In this document: positions 8,230 through 17,080 of the stretch, piece by piece
Layout: each line of letters starts with the position of its first letter
Position numbering within the stretch: position 1 is the first letter of the stretch
Source: Bacteroidota bacterium
GTDB taxonomy: Bacteria; Bacteroidota; Bacteroidia; 2-12-FULL-35-15
Reading direction: 5' to 3'
DNA length: 64,000 bases
NCBI GenBank assembly: GCA_017303895.1
Contig: JAFLBF010000001.1
Location: 496,001 to 560,000, forward strand
Program-made: the position numbers and the translations under genes
Notes under the pieces: generated by a model
What the model saw: only the letters and a program-made list of their open reading frames with translations
What the model was told of the DNA's origin: nothing
Databases searched by the model: none

Positions 8230-8694
8230 CTACGGTTTGTGTTTAGGTGGATGAGGCGGTGCAAAGAGCCTTGCTATTTCATGGCTAAGTTCCTCGAAAA
8301 GCGGCTTTTGTTCCGGTTTACACAAGTTTTTAATGTCTAAAAAGTGATTGTAGTGGGTCGTTTCAATTTCTTTTTGAAGGTTACCAAGCTCAATGATCAA
8401 CGAGTCTTTAATGGTATTGTCCGTATTCGTAAGCGTTGTGTAAAGCGTGTTTTTTATTTCGATCATTTTTGCTTGCGATCGATCAATATCTTGTCGGTGC
8501 TGTTGAATCAGCGATTCAAACGCTACTTGCTGTGCTTTATCAAACTTTAGTTTTTCAATTATGATATTTCTGGGCCCACCGCCTCCTGCCGGCCCATGAT
8601 GTTGTGGGCGACCCGACACCAGGAACCACAACAAAACAATGTTTGTTATGAAAAGGCCGATGGTGGTAATTGTTAATAGGTTTTTAGTGTTCAT
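8230..8694 (-). CDS. periplasmic heavy-metal sensor-like protein (CnrX/CpxP type)
   Basis: A 154-residue protein with one N-terminal membrane span (about 8-27) and a periplasmic helical domain of the heavy-metal resistance type seen in CnrX and ZraP/CpxP relatives. Possible metal ligands are H32 and H33 at the start of a glycine-rich linker, H66, the HYNH pair at 114/117, C125, and a His-rich tail (PHPPKHKP). The start codon overlaps the previous stop (ATGA). By analogy with CnrYXH of Cupriavidus it would sense metal and release the sigma factor. That role is inferred from family and order. Confidence 0.8.
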   Translation of the reverse strand: MNTKNLLTITTIGLFITNIVLLWFLVSGRPQHHGPAGGGGPRNIIIEKLKFDKAQQVAFESLIQQHRQDIDRSQAKMIEIKNTLYTTLTNTDNTIKDSLIIELGNLQKEIETTHYNHFLDIKNLCKPEQKPLFEELSHEIARLFAPPHPPKHKP

Positions 8695-8945
8695 TTGTAT
8701 AATTCATTGTCGGGCATTAACCCCATTGATTCAACAACCGTATTTGTTTTCTGACTCTTTTTTGCCACCCAAACAATCGCTCCGGCATTAACAAAAAGAA
8801 TCGTAAGCATAGAAAGACTGACAGCCCAGACAAGTCTTTTAGGAACAAGGTCTTTTGCGTTTTCCTTAATGCGTTGTTGTATTCTCGTGTATAAAAAAGG
8901 AGAAACATCAACGGTTTTTATTTTATGTAGATCATCAATATTCAT
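8691..8945 (-). CDS. small single-span membrane protein, candidate anti-sigma factor
   Basis: An 84-residue protein with a cytoplasmic N-terminal half (VSPFLYTRIQQRIKE near 14-28), one membrane span (about 38-61) and a short periplasmic tail. It starts seven bases after the ECF sigma gene and overlaps the sensor-like gene by four bases. Size, topology and position match small membrane anti-sigma proteins such as CnrY, but I see no decisive sequence motif, so this is a positional inference. Confidence 0.7.
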   Translation of the reverse strand: MNIDDLHKIKTVDVSPFLYTRIQQRIKENAKDLVPKRLVWAVSLSMLTILFVNAGAIVWVAKKSQKTNTVVESMGLMPDNELYK

Positions 8946-8952
8946 GTCTCAA

Positions 8953-9501
8953 TTATTGGTTTAGACGACTTTTAGGATCATTCCCCTCGCTGCTTTCCAT
9001 TTTTTTTGACAATCCGGCCTTTGCCCTCTGAATAAGCGACTCAACAGCCTTGGTGCTCAGGTTCATTATTTCTCCCACTTCAGCTTGTGTTTTCTGTTCT
9101 ATTTTGTGCAAAATTAGTGCTGTTTTCTGATTGTCGGGCAACTCGTTTATTTTTTGAAAAATAGCCTTGATCGACTCTTTGTCTTCCATTAAAATTCCCG
9201 GGTGGTCAAATGAGGGCGGTTCGTGTTTTAATGTGCTATTATCTTCAAAGAAAAGGCTGGTGAAGAAGGCAAACCTTTTTTTTCTTTGTTTGGAGCGGAT
9301 GTGATCAAGTGATTTGTTGATCGTTATCCGGTATATCCAGGTTTTGATGGAAGATTCTTCTTTGAACCCGGAGTAAGATTGATGAATTGACACAAAAACA
9401 TCTTGTGTTATCTCTTCTGCGTCTTCAATGTTTTGAACGTATTGAAGCGCAAGGTTAAAAACCATTTTGCTATGAGCTGTATATATCTCTTCGAAATTCA
9501 A
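8953..9501 (-). CDS. ECF-type RNA polymerase sigma factor
   Basis: A 182-residue sigma-70 family protein. Region 2 (residues 1-73) contains YVQNIEDAEEITQDVFV and SIKTWIYRITINKSLDHIRSK. Region 4 (about 112-168) contains LPDNQKTALILHKIEQ and the helix-turn-helix AEVGEIMNLSTKAVESLIQRAK. The only possible start is TTG at 9501: the frame has a stop (TGA) five codons earlier and no ATG before region 2. It heads a tight six-gene operon down to the terminator at 5092, and such sigma factors usually direct their own operon. Confidence 0.93.
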   Translation of the reverse strand: MNFEEIYTAHSKMVFNLALQYVQNIEDAEEITQDVFVSIHQSYSGFKEESSIKTWIYRITINKSLDHIRSKQRKKRFAFFTSLFFEDNSTLKHEPPSFDHPGILMEDKESIKAIFQKINELPDNQKTALILHKIEQKTQAEVGEIMNLSTKAVESLIQRAKAGLSKKMESSEGNDPKSRLNQ

Positions 9502-9569
9502 ATTTGTTTCAGTTCAGAATAGCGGGGAAAAAACGACTGCTCATAAAGACGAAAGAGACAATAAAAGGT

Positions 9570-10025
9570 TTAATTGGTTTGGGGACGAAAGATGGAAAAT
9601 CGGCCCTTTTTAAGATGATTCAAATCGACATCCGAAAGGATCACAAACCGTTTTCTGTTCGAGTTTTGTTCTGCTATTGTATAATGATTTTTGCCGATCA
9701 CCTTGTAAACAATAGCTGTGTGTTGTGGAAATTCTTTCCAGCTGCCATCGGGATAAACCAGTTTAACTTTTTCAAATTGAATAATATCTCCCGGAAGCAC
9801 TGCGTCTTTGTCGTTATTCAGTTCTTTTCCAAATTCATAGGGAGGGGTCCATTTTGCTCCCGAGCTGTTTAGCGCCTCGGCTGCAAGATCCCAGCATTCG
9901 CCTTTCCCAACTTTCTTTCCCATGTGCTTATCACAAAAGGAAATAATTTTTTTATTGATCTCGGGCGTTTCTTGAGCATGAGGCCAAACGAAAAGGGCTA
10001 TTAGAAAGATCAAGGTAGATTTCAT
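9570..10025 (-). CDS. secreted papain-fold (CHAP/NlpC-like) hydrolase
   Basis: A 151-residue protein with a signal peptide (to about residue 17). The segment VGKGECWDLAAEAL (C44), a PGDIIQF strand near 78-84 and QHTAIV (H102) gives the Cys-His order of the papain-like amidase fold. The pattern resembles the small cysteine-protease-like domains also found in eukaryotic BBC1 proteins. The substrate is unknown; peptidoglycan is possible for a periplasmic member. It is read away from the sigma operon promoter, 68 bases upstream of the sigma start on the same strand. Confidence 0.68.
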   Translation of the reverse strand: MKSTLIFLIALFVWPHAQETPEINKKIISFCDKHMGKKVGKGECWDLAAEALNSSGAKWTPPYEFGKELNNDKDAVLPGDIIQFEKVKLVYPDGSWKEFPQHTAIVYKVIGKNHYTIAEQNSNRKRFVILSDVDLNHLKKGRFSIFRPQTN

Positions 10026-10071
10026 CGGTGTTTGTTTTATTGCTGATTAACGAACGGCAATGTTGTTTCGA

Positions 10072-10476
10072 TTATTTTATCAAAACACCTTTCTTGTTAA
10101 TATAAGGAACAAGGATAAAGTTTTCTTCTTTGATCGTTTCCGGCAGAAAGATGTATTTTTTATCGTACATCACGCTGTTCTGAAAAAAGCTAACCCAATA
10201 CTCATTATTTAATCCGAAAACGGATTCATCGATCGGTTCTATTTTCGAAAAGCTTTTTGCCTTCACAACATCCAGAAAGTGGCGCAATGTTGATGTTTTA
10301 ACCTCCTCGCCATTGTGTTGCCCATATCCGTGGGAGGTTGCTAACACGCCTTCAATGTCCTGTTTTTTTAAATTGATCAGATACACATTCCAAACGGGTT
10401 CCGCCAATTCATTTTCTTCTTTAACAACCGCCACAGCAACATCTTCGACTGTGGGAGGGGTAATATCCTTTTTCAT
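10072..10476 (-). CDS. conserved Bacteroidota protein of unknown function
   Basis: A 134-residue soluble acidic protein without signal peptide. It has a conserved-looking core: WNVYLINLKKQDIEGVLATS, then STLRHFLDVVKAKSFSKIEPI and EYWVSFFQNSVMYDKKYIFL. It resembles a small protein widespread in Bacteroidota and sometimes carried under misleading tRNA-synthetase names; it has no synthetase motif. Function is unknown. It ends 46 bases before the papain-like gene. Confidence 0.7.
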   Translation of the reverse strand: MKKDITPPTVEDVAVAVVKEENELAEPVWNVYLINLKKQDIEGVLATSHGYGQHNGEEVKTSTLRHFLDVVKAKSFSKIEPIDESVFGLNNEYWVSFFQNSVMYDKKYIFLPETIKEENFILVPYINKKGVLIK

Positions 10477-10496
10477 AAAAAAATCACTCTATGGGC

Positions 10497-11660
10497 TTAT
10501 TTGCCATACATTTCGATGGCTGCATCCAAATAATACATTACATCTTTTGGCGTTTCGTTTCCGCTTGGTTTCTCTCTCTTTTTACCCAAACGAACAACCA
10601 CCATGTCTTTTTCCGGAATACACAGAATGTATTGACCAAGAATGCCTCGTGCATAGTATATACCTTTTATTTTGTAATCGGGGATCAACCACCACGCATA
10701 TCCGTAGCGCTGATTTCTTCCTCCTTCATCAGCCAGATCGGCAGGAACAATGGAGTTCATTACAAAGTCCTGGTTGATCAATTGATTACCATTCCATTTG
10801 CCGGAATCGAGATATAGTTGTCCAACTCTTGCAAAGTCGGGAGCGTTGGAGTTAAAACAGCAATAGGCTTTTTCCATTCCATCTTTATGATCGAGACTCC
10901 ATTTTGCCGCATTTTTTGCGCCAAGCGGCTTCCACAGTTTTTTGGACATATATTCGCTTAGTGTTTTTCCTGTGGCCTTTTCGATGATCATTCCCAATAG
11001 CTCCGAATTACCGCTTAAGTATTTGAATGTTTTTCCCGGTTCCTCTTTTGCTTCGTATCCTAATGTAAGCTCTTTAATTTCCGTTCCATAATACGCTTGT
11101 GCAGGATAGGCAAGTGGGTTGATATAGTCTTCATCGAAATTGATCCCGGAACTCATTGTTAGAAGGTGTTTGATCGTTATTTTACTGTTGTTTCCCTCTC
11201 TAAATTCCGGTAGAAAATCGCCTATGGGCTGATCTAAGCTTTTGATCTTTCCCTCATCAATTGCTGCGCCTATCAATATTCCGACAAAGGTTTTTGCCAT
11301 TGAAAAGGAGTTGCTGTGAGAGTCTTCGCTATATCCATCCCAATATTGCTCATGGATAAGAGAGTCGTTTTTGATGATCACAAACGCAACCGTTCCCAGA
11401 TCAGAAAAGTTTTTTTCAAGCGAAGCGGGTATTTTGGCGCTGTTGTATTTTGTTGATCTTTTCCAGGCTTGATAGTTTCCGGCAGCTACATCTCTGTTCT
11501 CGAAAATTCCAAATTCATCAATGCTTGGTCCGGATCGACCTTTTAAGTAGGTGTTAGCAATGCCCTTGTATAAATAGGTTTTTCCCGAAATAAGAATAGC
11601 AAGGTTGAGCACAACAAGTATGATCAAAAACCATTTGCCAATTTTTTTAAGCGTTTTCAT
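10497..11660 (-). CDS. serine hydrolase (class C beta-lactamase / penicillin-binding protein family)
   Basis: A 387-residue membrane-anchored protein with one N-terminal span (about 8-26). The nucleophile motif SMAK is at 120-123, the second motif YLS at 214-216 in FKYLSGN, and GILGQ near 339 stands where the third motif is expected. Such proteins are esterases, D-aminopeptidases or beta-lactamase-like hydrolases acting outside the cytoplasm. The ATG at 11660 is preferred over a TTG at 11681. It ends 20 bases before the unknown gene at 10476. Confidence 0.87.
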   Translation of the reverse strand: MKTLKKIGKWFLIILVVLNLAILISGKTYLYKGIANTYLKGRSGPSIDEFGIFENRDVAAGNYQAWKRSTKYNSAKIPASLEKNFSDLGTVAFVIIKNDSLIHEQYWDGYSEDSHSNSFSMAKTFVGILIGAAIDEGKIKSLDQPIGDFLPEFREGNNSKITIKHLLTMSSGINFDEDYINPLAYPAQAYYGTEIKELTLGYEAKEEPGKTFKYLSGNSELLGMIIEKATGKTLSEYMSKKLWKPLGAKNAAKWSLDHKDGMEKAYCCFNSNAPDFARVGQLYLDSGKWNGNQLINQDFVMNSIVPADLADEGGRNQRYGYAWWLIPDYKIKGIYYARGILGQYILCIPEKDMVVVRLGKKREKPSGNETPKDVMYYLDAAIEMYGK

Positions 11661-11711
11661 GATGAAGGATTTATAGATCAAAAATAAGTGAAATATCGGA
11701 ATGGTAGAAAC

Positions 11712-11745
11712 AAAAACGCTCTGACAAAACTGTCAGAGCGTTTTT
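11712..11745 (-). terminator. strong terminator after the FG-GAP gene
   Basis: A perfect 15-base-pair stem (11712-11726 with 11731-11745) with a four-base loop and A/T-run arms lies 18 bases beyond the FG-GAP stop at 11763. It closes the cytochrome operon. Confidence 0.9.
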
Positions 11746-11762
11746 ATTCGTTTTAAAATTGA

Positions 11763-14700
11763 TTATTTAGTAATGATCAGTTTTTGAACCGTGTTTTTGT
11801 TTTCAGATCTTACAGTTATGAAGTAAGTTCCGGCATTAATGTTTTCAATGTTTAATGAAACAATTTGTCCTTGGTTCACATTTTGAACATTGTTTTCTAA
11901 GATCACTCTTCCTGCAATATCGGTAATGCTTATTTGAGCGCCAGCAGAAAGTGCAGACTCAAATTTAACATTCATAGATGCATTAGCCGGGTTTGGATAA
12001 ATAGCGATCGCATTGTTTAATGATGCATTATCTATTCCTGTGGCGGTATTGATAGTAGCTGTTACTGTATCTCTATCGCTGATACATGTCATTGGAGGCC
12101 CCTGAACCTTCCAGTCGTAAAAATAATAATATGCGTTTGTAGTTGTGGCCGACCCAGTCCAACCATTGGTAATGTTGATCAAACCACTCAAAGAGTATGG
12201 ATAAGCTGCTCCGGATTGGCTTCTTCTAAGCGCAGGCGAAACACCACCAAAATTAGTTTGATTAGTTGTTTGGTCTGTTGTTAAACGGTAACCTGTCCCT
12301 GGCGTTAAAGCAAGGTTTAGGGTAACAACGCTTGTATCAACAGGAATATTCACAATTACAGAGTCAATATTCACTCCGGAAGAGTTTTTAAGTAAGATCT
12401 TACGAGTACCGGCAGTAGAAGAATAAACCTTCACCGTGTTCAGTGTACATGGTGCAATTACAGTAAAATCAATACCGCCATTCAAACTGGTGTTATAGCT
12501 ACTTCCTCCTGTGTGGTACAGCTGGCCGGTTGTTAATGGTGCACTCGGATAGGAAAAGCTTTCTTCAACAAAATAGTTTGTTGTGGTGCTGATCACCGGT
12601 GTAGTATAGTTTGCGCCTGTTCCTAATAATGTTCCACCGGATGCTTGGTCATACCAGGAAATGTTTGAAGAGTTCGTTCCTGTAGCGGTTAGGTTGAACG
12701 ATGTTGGTGTTGGGCTAGATTGATCTACACCTGTTGGTGTAGGAGCTGCGCTAACCACCGCATTGTATGCCGGTGAAGTAAATGCTGTACAAAACCCTTG
12801 AATTGTAACAGTGTAATTTCCAGAAACAGGAGGGTTAATAGTTTGTGATGTTGATGTGAATCCACCCGGTCCGGACCAAGTATATCCGGCAGCAGCAGAG
12901 CTGGTAAGGGTTATCGTTCCTTGGCAAGAGTTGGTGCCAGATTGTGTAACACTAGGCGTTTCATCTGGATTCATTACAGCAGAAACAGAAGGAGAAATGT
13001 TTGAACACGCCCCGTTCGTTACCATAACATTAAAGTTTCCAGATGTGCTTGTTGTTATAGATTGTGTTGACGCTCCGGTATTCCAGCTGTAAGAAGAAAA
13101 ACCGCTGTTCGCTGTCAATGTGAGTGTTTGACTAGTGCAAAAGTAGTATGGACCAGGGATCGTGTTATTGGTGATACTGCACGTTCCTTCAACAACAGAT
13201 ACAAATTGATCAGCATTTAAAGAGCCAAATGTTGTTGTGTTGCCTGATGGCCAATCGATTCGTGCAGAATCAATTGTTGTATTTGCACCCAAGCCAAAGT
13301 GTAGGTTGAATGAATTAACTGTTCCATAACTTTCTCCAGAACGAACCTCGCGAATTTGTGTTCCAAATGCACCAAAGATGGTAACACGTGCACCAATAGC
13401 ATCGTGATTACTTACTGTTCCTGTTAAAGCAAATGTAATAAAGTGGTTTGCATTTTTATTATTCAAATAAAGAACATCATCTGTTGATCCCGGGCTGTTG
13501 TAGATGTTTCCATAAGAAGCAAAAATATCGGAAAAGCCATCGTGATTTAAATCACCAACAGCAAAAGAAACCATTCCACCTATTTGTGACATACCAGCAT
13601 CACCAACGAGTGTAAATGTTTTGTTACCGTTGTTTTTGTATAGCACAAAGCTAGAGCCTGTCACAAAAATATCCACAAAACCATCATTATCAAAATCTTC
13701 GAAGAACGATTCTATTGGTTGTGTTCCTGCACCTGTTGTAGAAAAGCCTGTTGTTGAGGTGATGTCTGTGTAATGACCTGTTCCATCGTTTTCAAAAATT
13801 TGACTGGCAATATCATGGTTTGTAACCATTAGATCAAAGTCGCCATCATTGTCGATATCACCAAAACTTCCTGTCCATGTTTGATTGTAGTCACCCGCTT
13901 CAATTCCGTGAGCAGACGCCATGTCGGTAAAGTTTCCATTACCATCGTTTACAAACAAACGGTCTTTTCTTCTTAGGTCGGTAACGCTAGAAGAGGCTTG
14001 ACGACAATGAGCGACATAAAAATCTAAGTCACCATCATTATCAAAATCTAACCAAGCGCTTCCATAGTTTCCGGAGTCTGCCGGGTCGCTACCATAAGTT
14101 GTCGTGCTAATTTGGTGATTAAAAACAATATTTGGGTGTACAGACCACGTTGGGTGAGTTCCCGACCCAACAACAGAAGTTACATTCACCACCATTGCTC
14201 CTGTTCCGGAGTTATAGGAAGTAACTGTTCCTGTCATGTATTTTGTTCCATCATAACCAATTTTAACTGTTTGCCCCACCGTAAAAGTTAAACCAGTTTG
14301 AACAGTGAAGCTTTTTGAGCCGGTTCCGATTGTCATAGATGTAGTTGAGTGAGCTAAGAAACGAAGATTTCCTGCTCCATCATTCATATACACCTTTGCG
14401 TATGCATTATCATCGCAAACATATACATCATCCCAGCCATCGTTGTTAAAATCGCCACAAGTGATGTTTTGAGTGAAGAAGTTGGAATTTGAAAGAGTAG
14501 ATTGTGTTTTGACGATTGTTGAGCCATTCCAGGAAAGTTTTGCTAAATAAACCGAGCCATTGGGTCCAGTAACAACATCCTTCCAGCCATTGTGATCAAA
14601 GTCGGCAACAGCCATACCCCAAACATTAGTTCCGGAAACATTTCCCAAATTGTAAGAAGTGAAGTTTCCGCTTCTTTGTTGAAGGTCAACCCAAAGATCT

Positions 14701-14900
14701 TGGGATTGGTCCATGCGAACAATGTCATCAAGTCCATCGTTGTTAACATCAACAACTGTTACACAATTTCCACTGCGCATACCCGTTGGTGTTAATCTGG
14801 AATTTGAGTCAGTAAACCCAAATTGTGCGTTTGCATTAACAACTCCAAACACAAGTCCAGAGCCTAATGCAAGAGAACGCATAAAAGTAAATTTATTCAT
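11763..14900 (-). CDS. FG-GAP/VCBS repeat and ASPIC/UnbV protein with T9SS type A sorting domain
   Basis: A 1045-residue surface protein. After the signal peptide come at least seven calcium-loop repeats of the FG-GAP type, for example VVDVNNDGLDDI, FNNDGWDDVYV, FDNDGDLDFYV and LNHDGFSDIFA, spread over about residues 45-460. An ASPIC/UnbV domain follows (about 500-570; GARVTIFGAFGTQIREVRSG, LHFGLG, DWPSGN). Ig-like/PKD-type segments follow, and the type A sorting domain starts at AIYPNPANA and ends KLIITK. It would form a calcium-binding propeller on the cell surface. It lies 70 bases downstream of the multiheme cytochrome on the same strand. Confidence 0.9.
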   Translation of the reverse strand: MNKFTFMRSLALGSGLVFGVVNANAQFGFTDSNSRLTPTGMRSGNCVTVVDVNNDGLDDIVRMDQSQDLWVDLQQRSGNFTSYNLGNVSGTNVWGMAVADFDHNGWKDVVTGPNGSVYLAKLSWNGSTIVKTQSTLSNSNFFTQNITCGDFNNDGWDDVYVCDDNAYAKVYMNDGAGNLRFLAHSTTSMTIGTGSKSFTVQTGLTFTVGQTVKIGYDGTKYMTGTVTSYNSGTGAMVVNVTSVVGSGTHPTWSVHPNIVFNHQISTTTYGSDPADSGNYGSAWLDFDNDGDLDFYVAHCRQASSSVTDLRRKDRLFVNDGNGNFTDMASAHGIEAGDYNQTWTGSFGDIDNDGDFDLMVTNHDIASQIFENDGTGHYTDITSTTGFSTTGAGTQPIESFFEDFDNDGFVDIFVTGSSFVLYKNNGNKTFTLVGDAGMSQIGGMVSFAVGDLNHDGFSDIFASYGNIYNSPGSTDDVLYLNNKNANHFITFALTGTVSNHDAIGARVTIFGAFGTQIREVRSGESYGTVNSFNLHFGLGANTTIDSARIDWPSGNTTTFGSLNADQFVSVVEGTCSITNNTIPGPYYFCTSQTLTLTANSGFSSYSWNTGASTQSITTSTSGNFNVMVTNGACSNISPSVSAVMNPDETPSVTQSGTNSCQGTITLTSSAAAGYTWSGPGGFTSTSQTINPPVSGNYTVTIQGFCTAFTSPAYNAVVSAAPTPTGVDQSSPTPTSFNLTATGTNSSNISWYDQASGGTLLGTGANYTTPVISTTTNYFVEESFSYPSAPLTTGQLYHTGGSSYNTSLNGGIDFTVIAPCTLNTVKVYSSTAGTRKILLKNSSGVNIDSVIVNIPVDTSVVTLNLALTPGTGYRLTTDQTTNQTNFGGVSPALRRSQSGAAYPYSLSGLINITNGWTGSATTTNAYYYFYDWKVQGPPMTCISDRDTVTATINTATGIDNASLNNAIAIYPNPANASMNVKFESALSAGAQISITDIAGRVILENNVQNVNQGQIVSLNIENINAGTYFITVRSENKNTVQKLIITK

Positions 14901-14970
14901 GTGGGGACAAATAAAAAGGTTAATAATTAGTTTTCTAATCGTTTAGAGAGTAATAAAGGAAATAAAAAAA

Positions 14971-16914
14971 TTATGATTTAACAACTTTTTTTGTAGTTAT
15001 TTTGTTTCCTGTTCGAATTTTAATGTAATAAACACCTCTTGCATTTGGCAAGAAGAAGTTGAATTCAGACTGGTAAGCCGTGTTGTATATAGCATTTACC
15101 TTTGCACCGGAAGAGGAATAAACCTCAATGTTTTTGATCAACTCGCCATAAGGCGCAGAAACAAAGACTTTTCCATCCATAGAAATGGTTGGCCAAACAT
15201 TTATTCCGGATGCGCTTTGGTTCGCAATTCCTGTTATCAGATTGCTTAAACTATCGGCACCAACAAGGAAGGGTGTTTGGTCGGCATTCTGGAACATTGT
15301 TTTGAATGTATTGATCGGTGTGGTGTTCAGCGCAAACATTTCATCCAAATATTTTGGAGGTACAGATTGGTAATAAACTTTGGCTTTTGCCATGATGGAT
15401 CCGTTGAAACCATTTAAAGGAACATGGTAATGAACATAATCTTCGCCCGAGCCTTCCACAGAATTTGTTTTGTTGAAATCGGGATCTGTGTAAGCGCTTC
15501 CAACGATCTTAACGGTGTCGTAGGTGCTATGTGATGTTGTAAAGCCTAAAGGAGGAATGCGATTGTCTTTTAATGGATTGGCAGCTCTTTCTAAAACAGT
15601 GGTCACATTGGAGTTTACATCACCCATTACCATTTCATAGATCTGCGGAACATTGTTTTGGTTAATGGTATTGTGGTGTCCCTCAAATTGATTGCTTTCT
15701 CCCACCACACGATAATCGTTGCCGAATAGGCCGGATTTAAACAACGTATCATTTGTAGTACCAGTTACAACAAACTGTACAACGGCCCTTCTGGAAGGAT
15801 ATCCGGAAGGAAATTTATGCCCGGTTTTGTTTTTTAATTTTACTCTAAAGTATGCTGTGTCGTTAATGGTGCTGTCTAAGAAGAGATTTATATCCAAGCT
15901 TTGAAACTTCAACATGTTTGATGTTGCTAAAAGTGTAGAGTCAAACTTTGCATCATCTGCATTGATACCCAAAGCCGCTTTGTTGTTTTTGATCAGATTT
16001 AACATAAAATAATTTGCACCGGCAAATGTGTGTTGATTAAACGGAAAGCGACCTTGTAATGATAAAATTCCATTAGCGATCACGACAGGCTCGGAAAGTT
16101 TCGGCATGTGGCAGCTTTGGCACTTTGTAGATGTTCCGTTGTAGCTGGAATTTAGGTACTCATGATAAGTTGCTTGCTCTACAAATTCTCCACCGGTCAA
16201 ATTTCCGGAAAGATCAGCTGTTTGCGTTATAAGTGTGTGGCAAGAGGAACACATTCTGGCTTGACTAACATGGTTGCTGAATACAGGGGTAATTCCTTCG
16301 TAGAGCTCCATTGGTCCTGTAAACGGACTTCCAAACGGACCGTATTCCACATGATTGGTGTCGTATGGAATTTCACCGGAAAAGGTTGAGCCAACGCTTG
16401 GGGAAATAGCGTGACAAGAACCGCAAGCAACACCATCTAAACCAAGTGAGTCGTTTTCAAGATCACTGATGCCATAATATTGCTGTCCGTGAAACATGGC
16501 TGTATACCTGCCCATTGGTGCGTGACAGGATGTACACTTATTTTGTAATTCACCAGCGTGTCCTGGGTTGATCGTGATCTCGTGGCTTACTTTGGCTCTC
16601 CATAAAGGATCTTTAGCACTTAGTGCCATCATGGATGTTTGCCAGCGATCCACTAAATTAACATCGCTGCCATCTTCAAGAATATTGGCTTGTTGTATAG
16701 AGTCGTATCCGTGGCAACCGGAGCAGTGAGAAGAGTGTAAGAAATATTCTCCCGCCTCAATTGGCGCTCTTTTAAAGCGGTCCTTTAAGGCGGCTATTTC
16801 TTCTTCGGTGTGAAATTTGTCTTTTCTTGTTTTGGATGTTGCTGTATTCAGGAAATAAAAACCCGTTGCGAATGCAATAACAACAGTTATGATCGAAATT
16901 TTTTTGATGCTCAT
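14971..16914 (-). CDS. multiheme c-type cytochrome with T9SS type A sorting domain
   Basis: A 647-residue exported protein. Five CxxCH heme motifs are visible: CSGCH near residue 64, then CTSCH, CGSCH, CSSCH and CQSCH spread to about residue 265, with extra histidines that can act as distal ligands. The middle is beta-rich (KNKTGHKFPSGYPSRRAVV is typical of this cytochrome family). The C-terminus has a sorting domain (NARGVYYIKIRTGN to KVVKS), so it should be placed on the cell surface. The ATG at 16914 precedes a signal sequence and lies 30 bases after a TAnnTTTG element; an in-frame start at 16947 would overlap that element. Its electron donor or acceptor is unknown. Confidence 0.9.
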   Translation of the reverse strand: MSIKKISIITVVIAFATGFYFLNTATSKTRKDKFHTEEEIAALKDRFKRAPIEAGEYFLHSSHCSGCHGYDSIQQANILEDGSDVNLVDRWQTSMMALSAKDPLWRAKVSHEITINPGHAGELQNKCTSCHAPMGRYTAMFHGQQYYGISDLENDSLGLDGVACGSCHAISPSVGSTFSGEIPYDTNHVEYGPFGSPFTGPMELYEGITPVFSNHVSQARMCSSCHTLITQTADLSGNLTGGEFVEQATYHEYLNSSYNGTSTKCQSCHMPKLSEPVVIANGILSLQGRFPFNQHTFAGANYFMLNLIKNNKAALGINADDAKFDSTLLATSNMLKFQSLDINLFLDSTINDTAYFRVKLKNKTGHKFPSGYPSRRAVVQFVVTGTTNDTLFKSGLFGNDYRVVGESNQFEGHHNTINQNNVPQIYEMVMGDVNSNVTTVLERAANPLKDNRIPPLGFTTSHSTYDTVKIVGSAYTDPDFNKTNSVEGSGEDYVHYHVPLNGFNGSIMAKAKVYYQSVPPKYLDEMFALNTTPINTFKTMFQNADQTPFLVGADSLSNLITGIANQSASGINVWPTISMDGKVFVSAPYGELIKNIEVYSSSGAKVNAIYNTAYQSEFNFFLPNARGVYYIKIRTGNKITTKKVVKS

Positions 16915-16944
16915 TTTGTTGTAAAAAAAGAATGTACTTACTAA

Positions 16945-16952
16945 CAAATGTA
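16945..16952 (-). promoter_or_regulatory. -7 promoter element of the cytochrome operon
   Basis: On the minus strand the sequence is TACATTTG, a perfect TAnnTTTG. It sits 30 bases upstream of the ATG at 16914, which supports that start. No -33 TTTG at standard spacing was found. Confidence 0.6.
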
Positions 16953-17012
16953 ATAAAATACAAACGCAAAACGAAGCAAAGTGTTTAAAACTGATAAATC
17001 TCAGAAAAAGGG

Positions 17013-17042
17013 AAAGCCCCCCGAACCCCTTCGGAGGGCTTT
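17013..17042 (-). terminator. terminator after the PorP/SprF gene
   Basis: A 13-pair stem with one mismatch (17013-17025 with 17030-17042) and flanking A and T runs lies 38 bases beyond the PorP/SprF stop at 17081. Confidence 0.75.
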
Positions 17043-17080
17043 TTGCAATTAAACTAAACCCCCAACCGCACTAAACAGTC

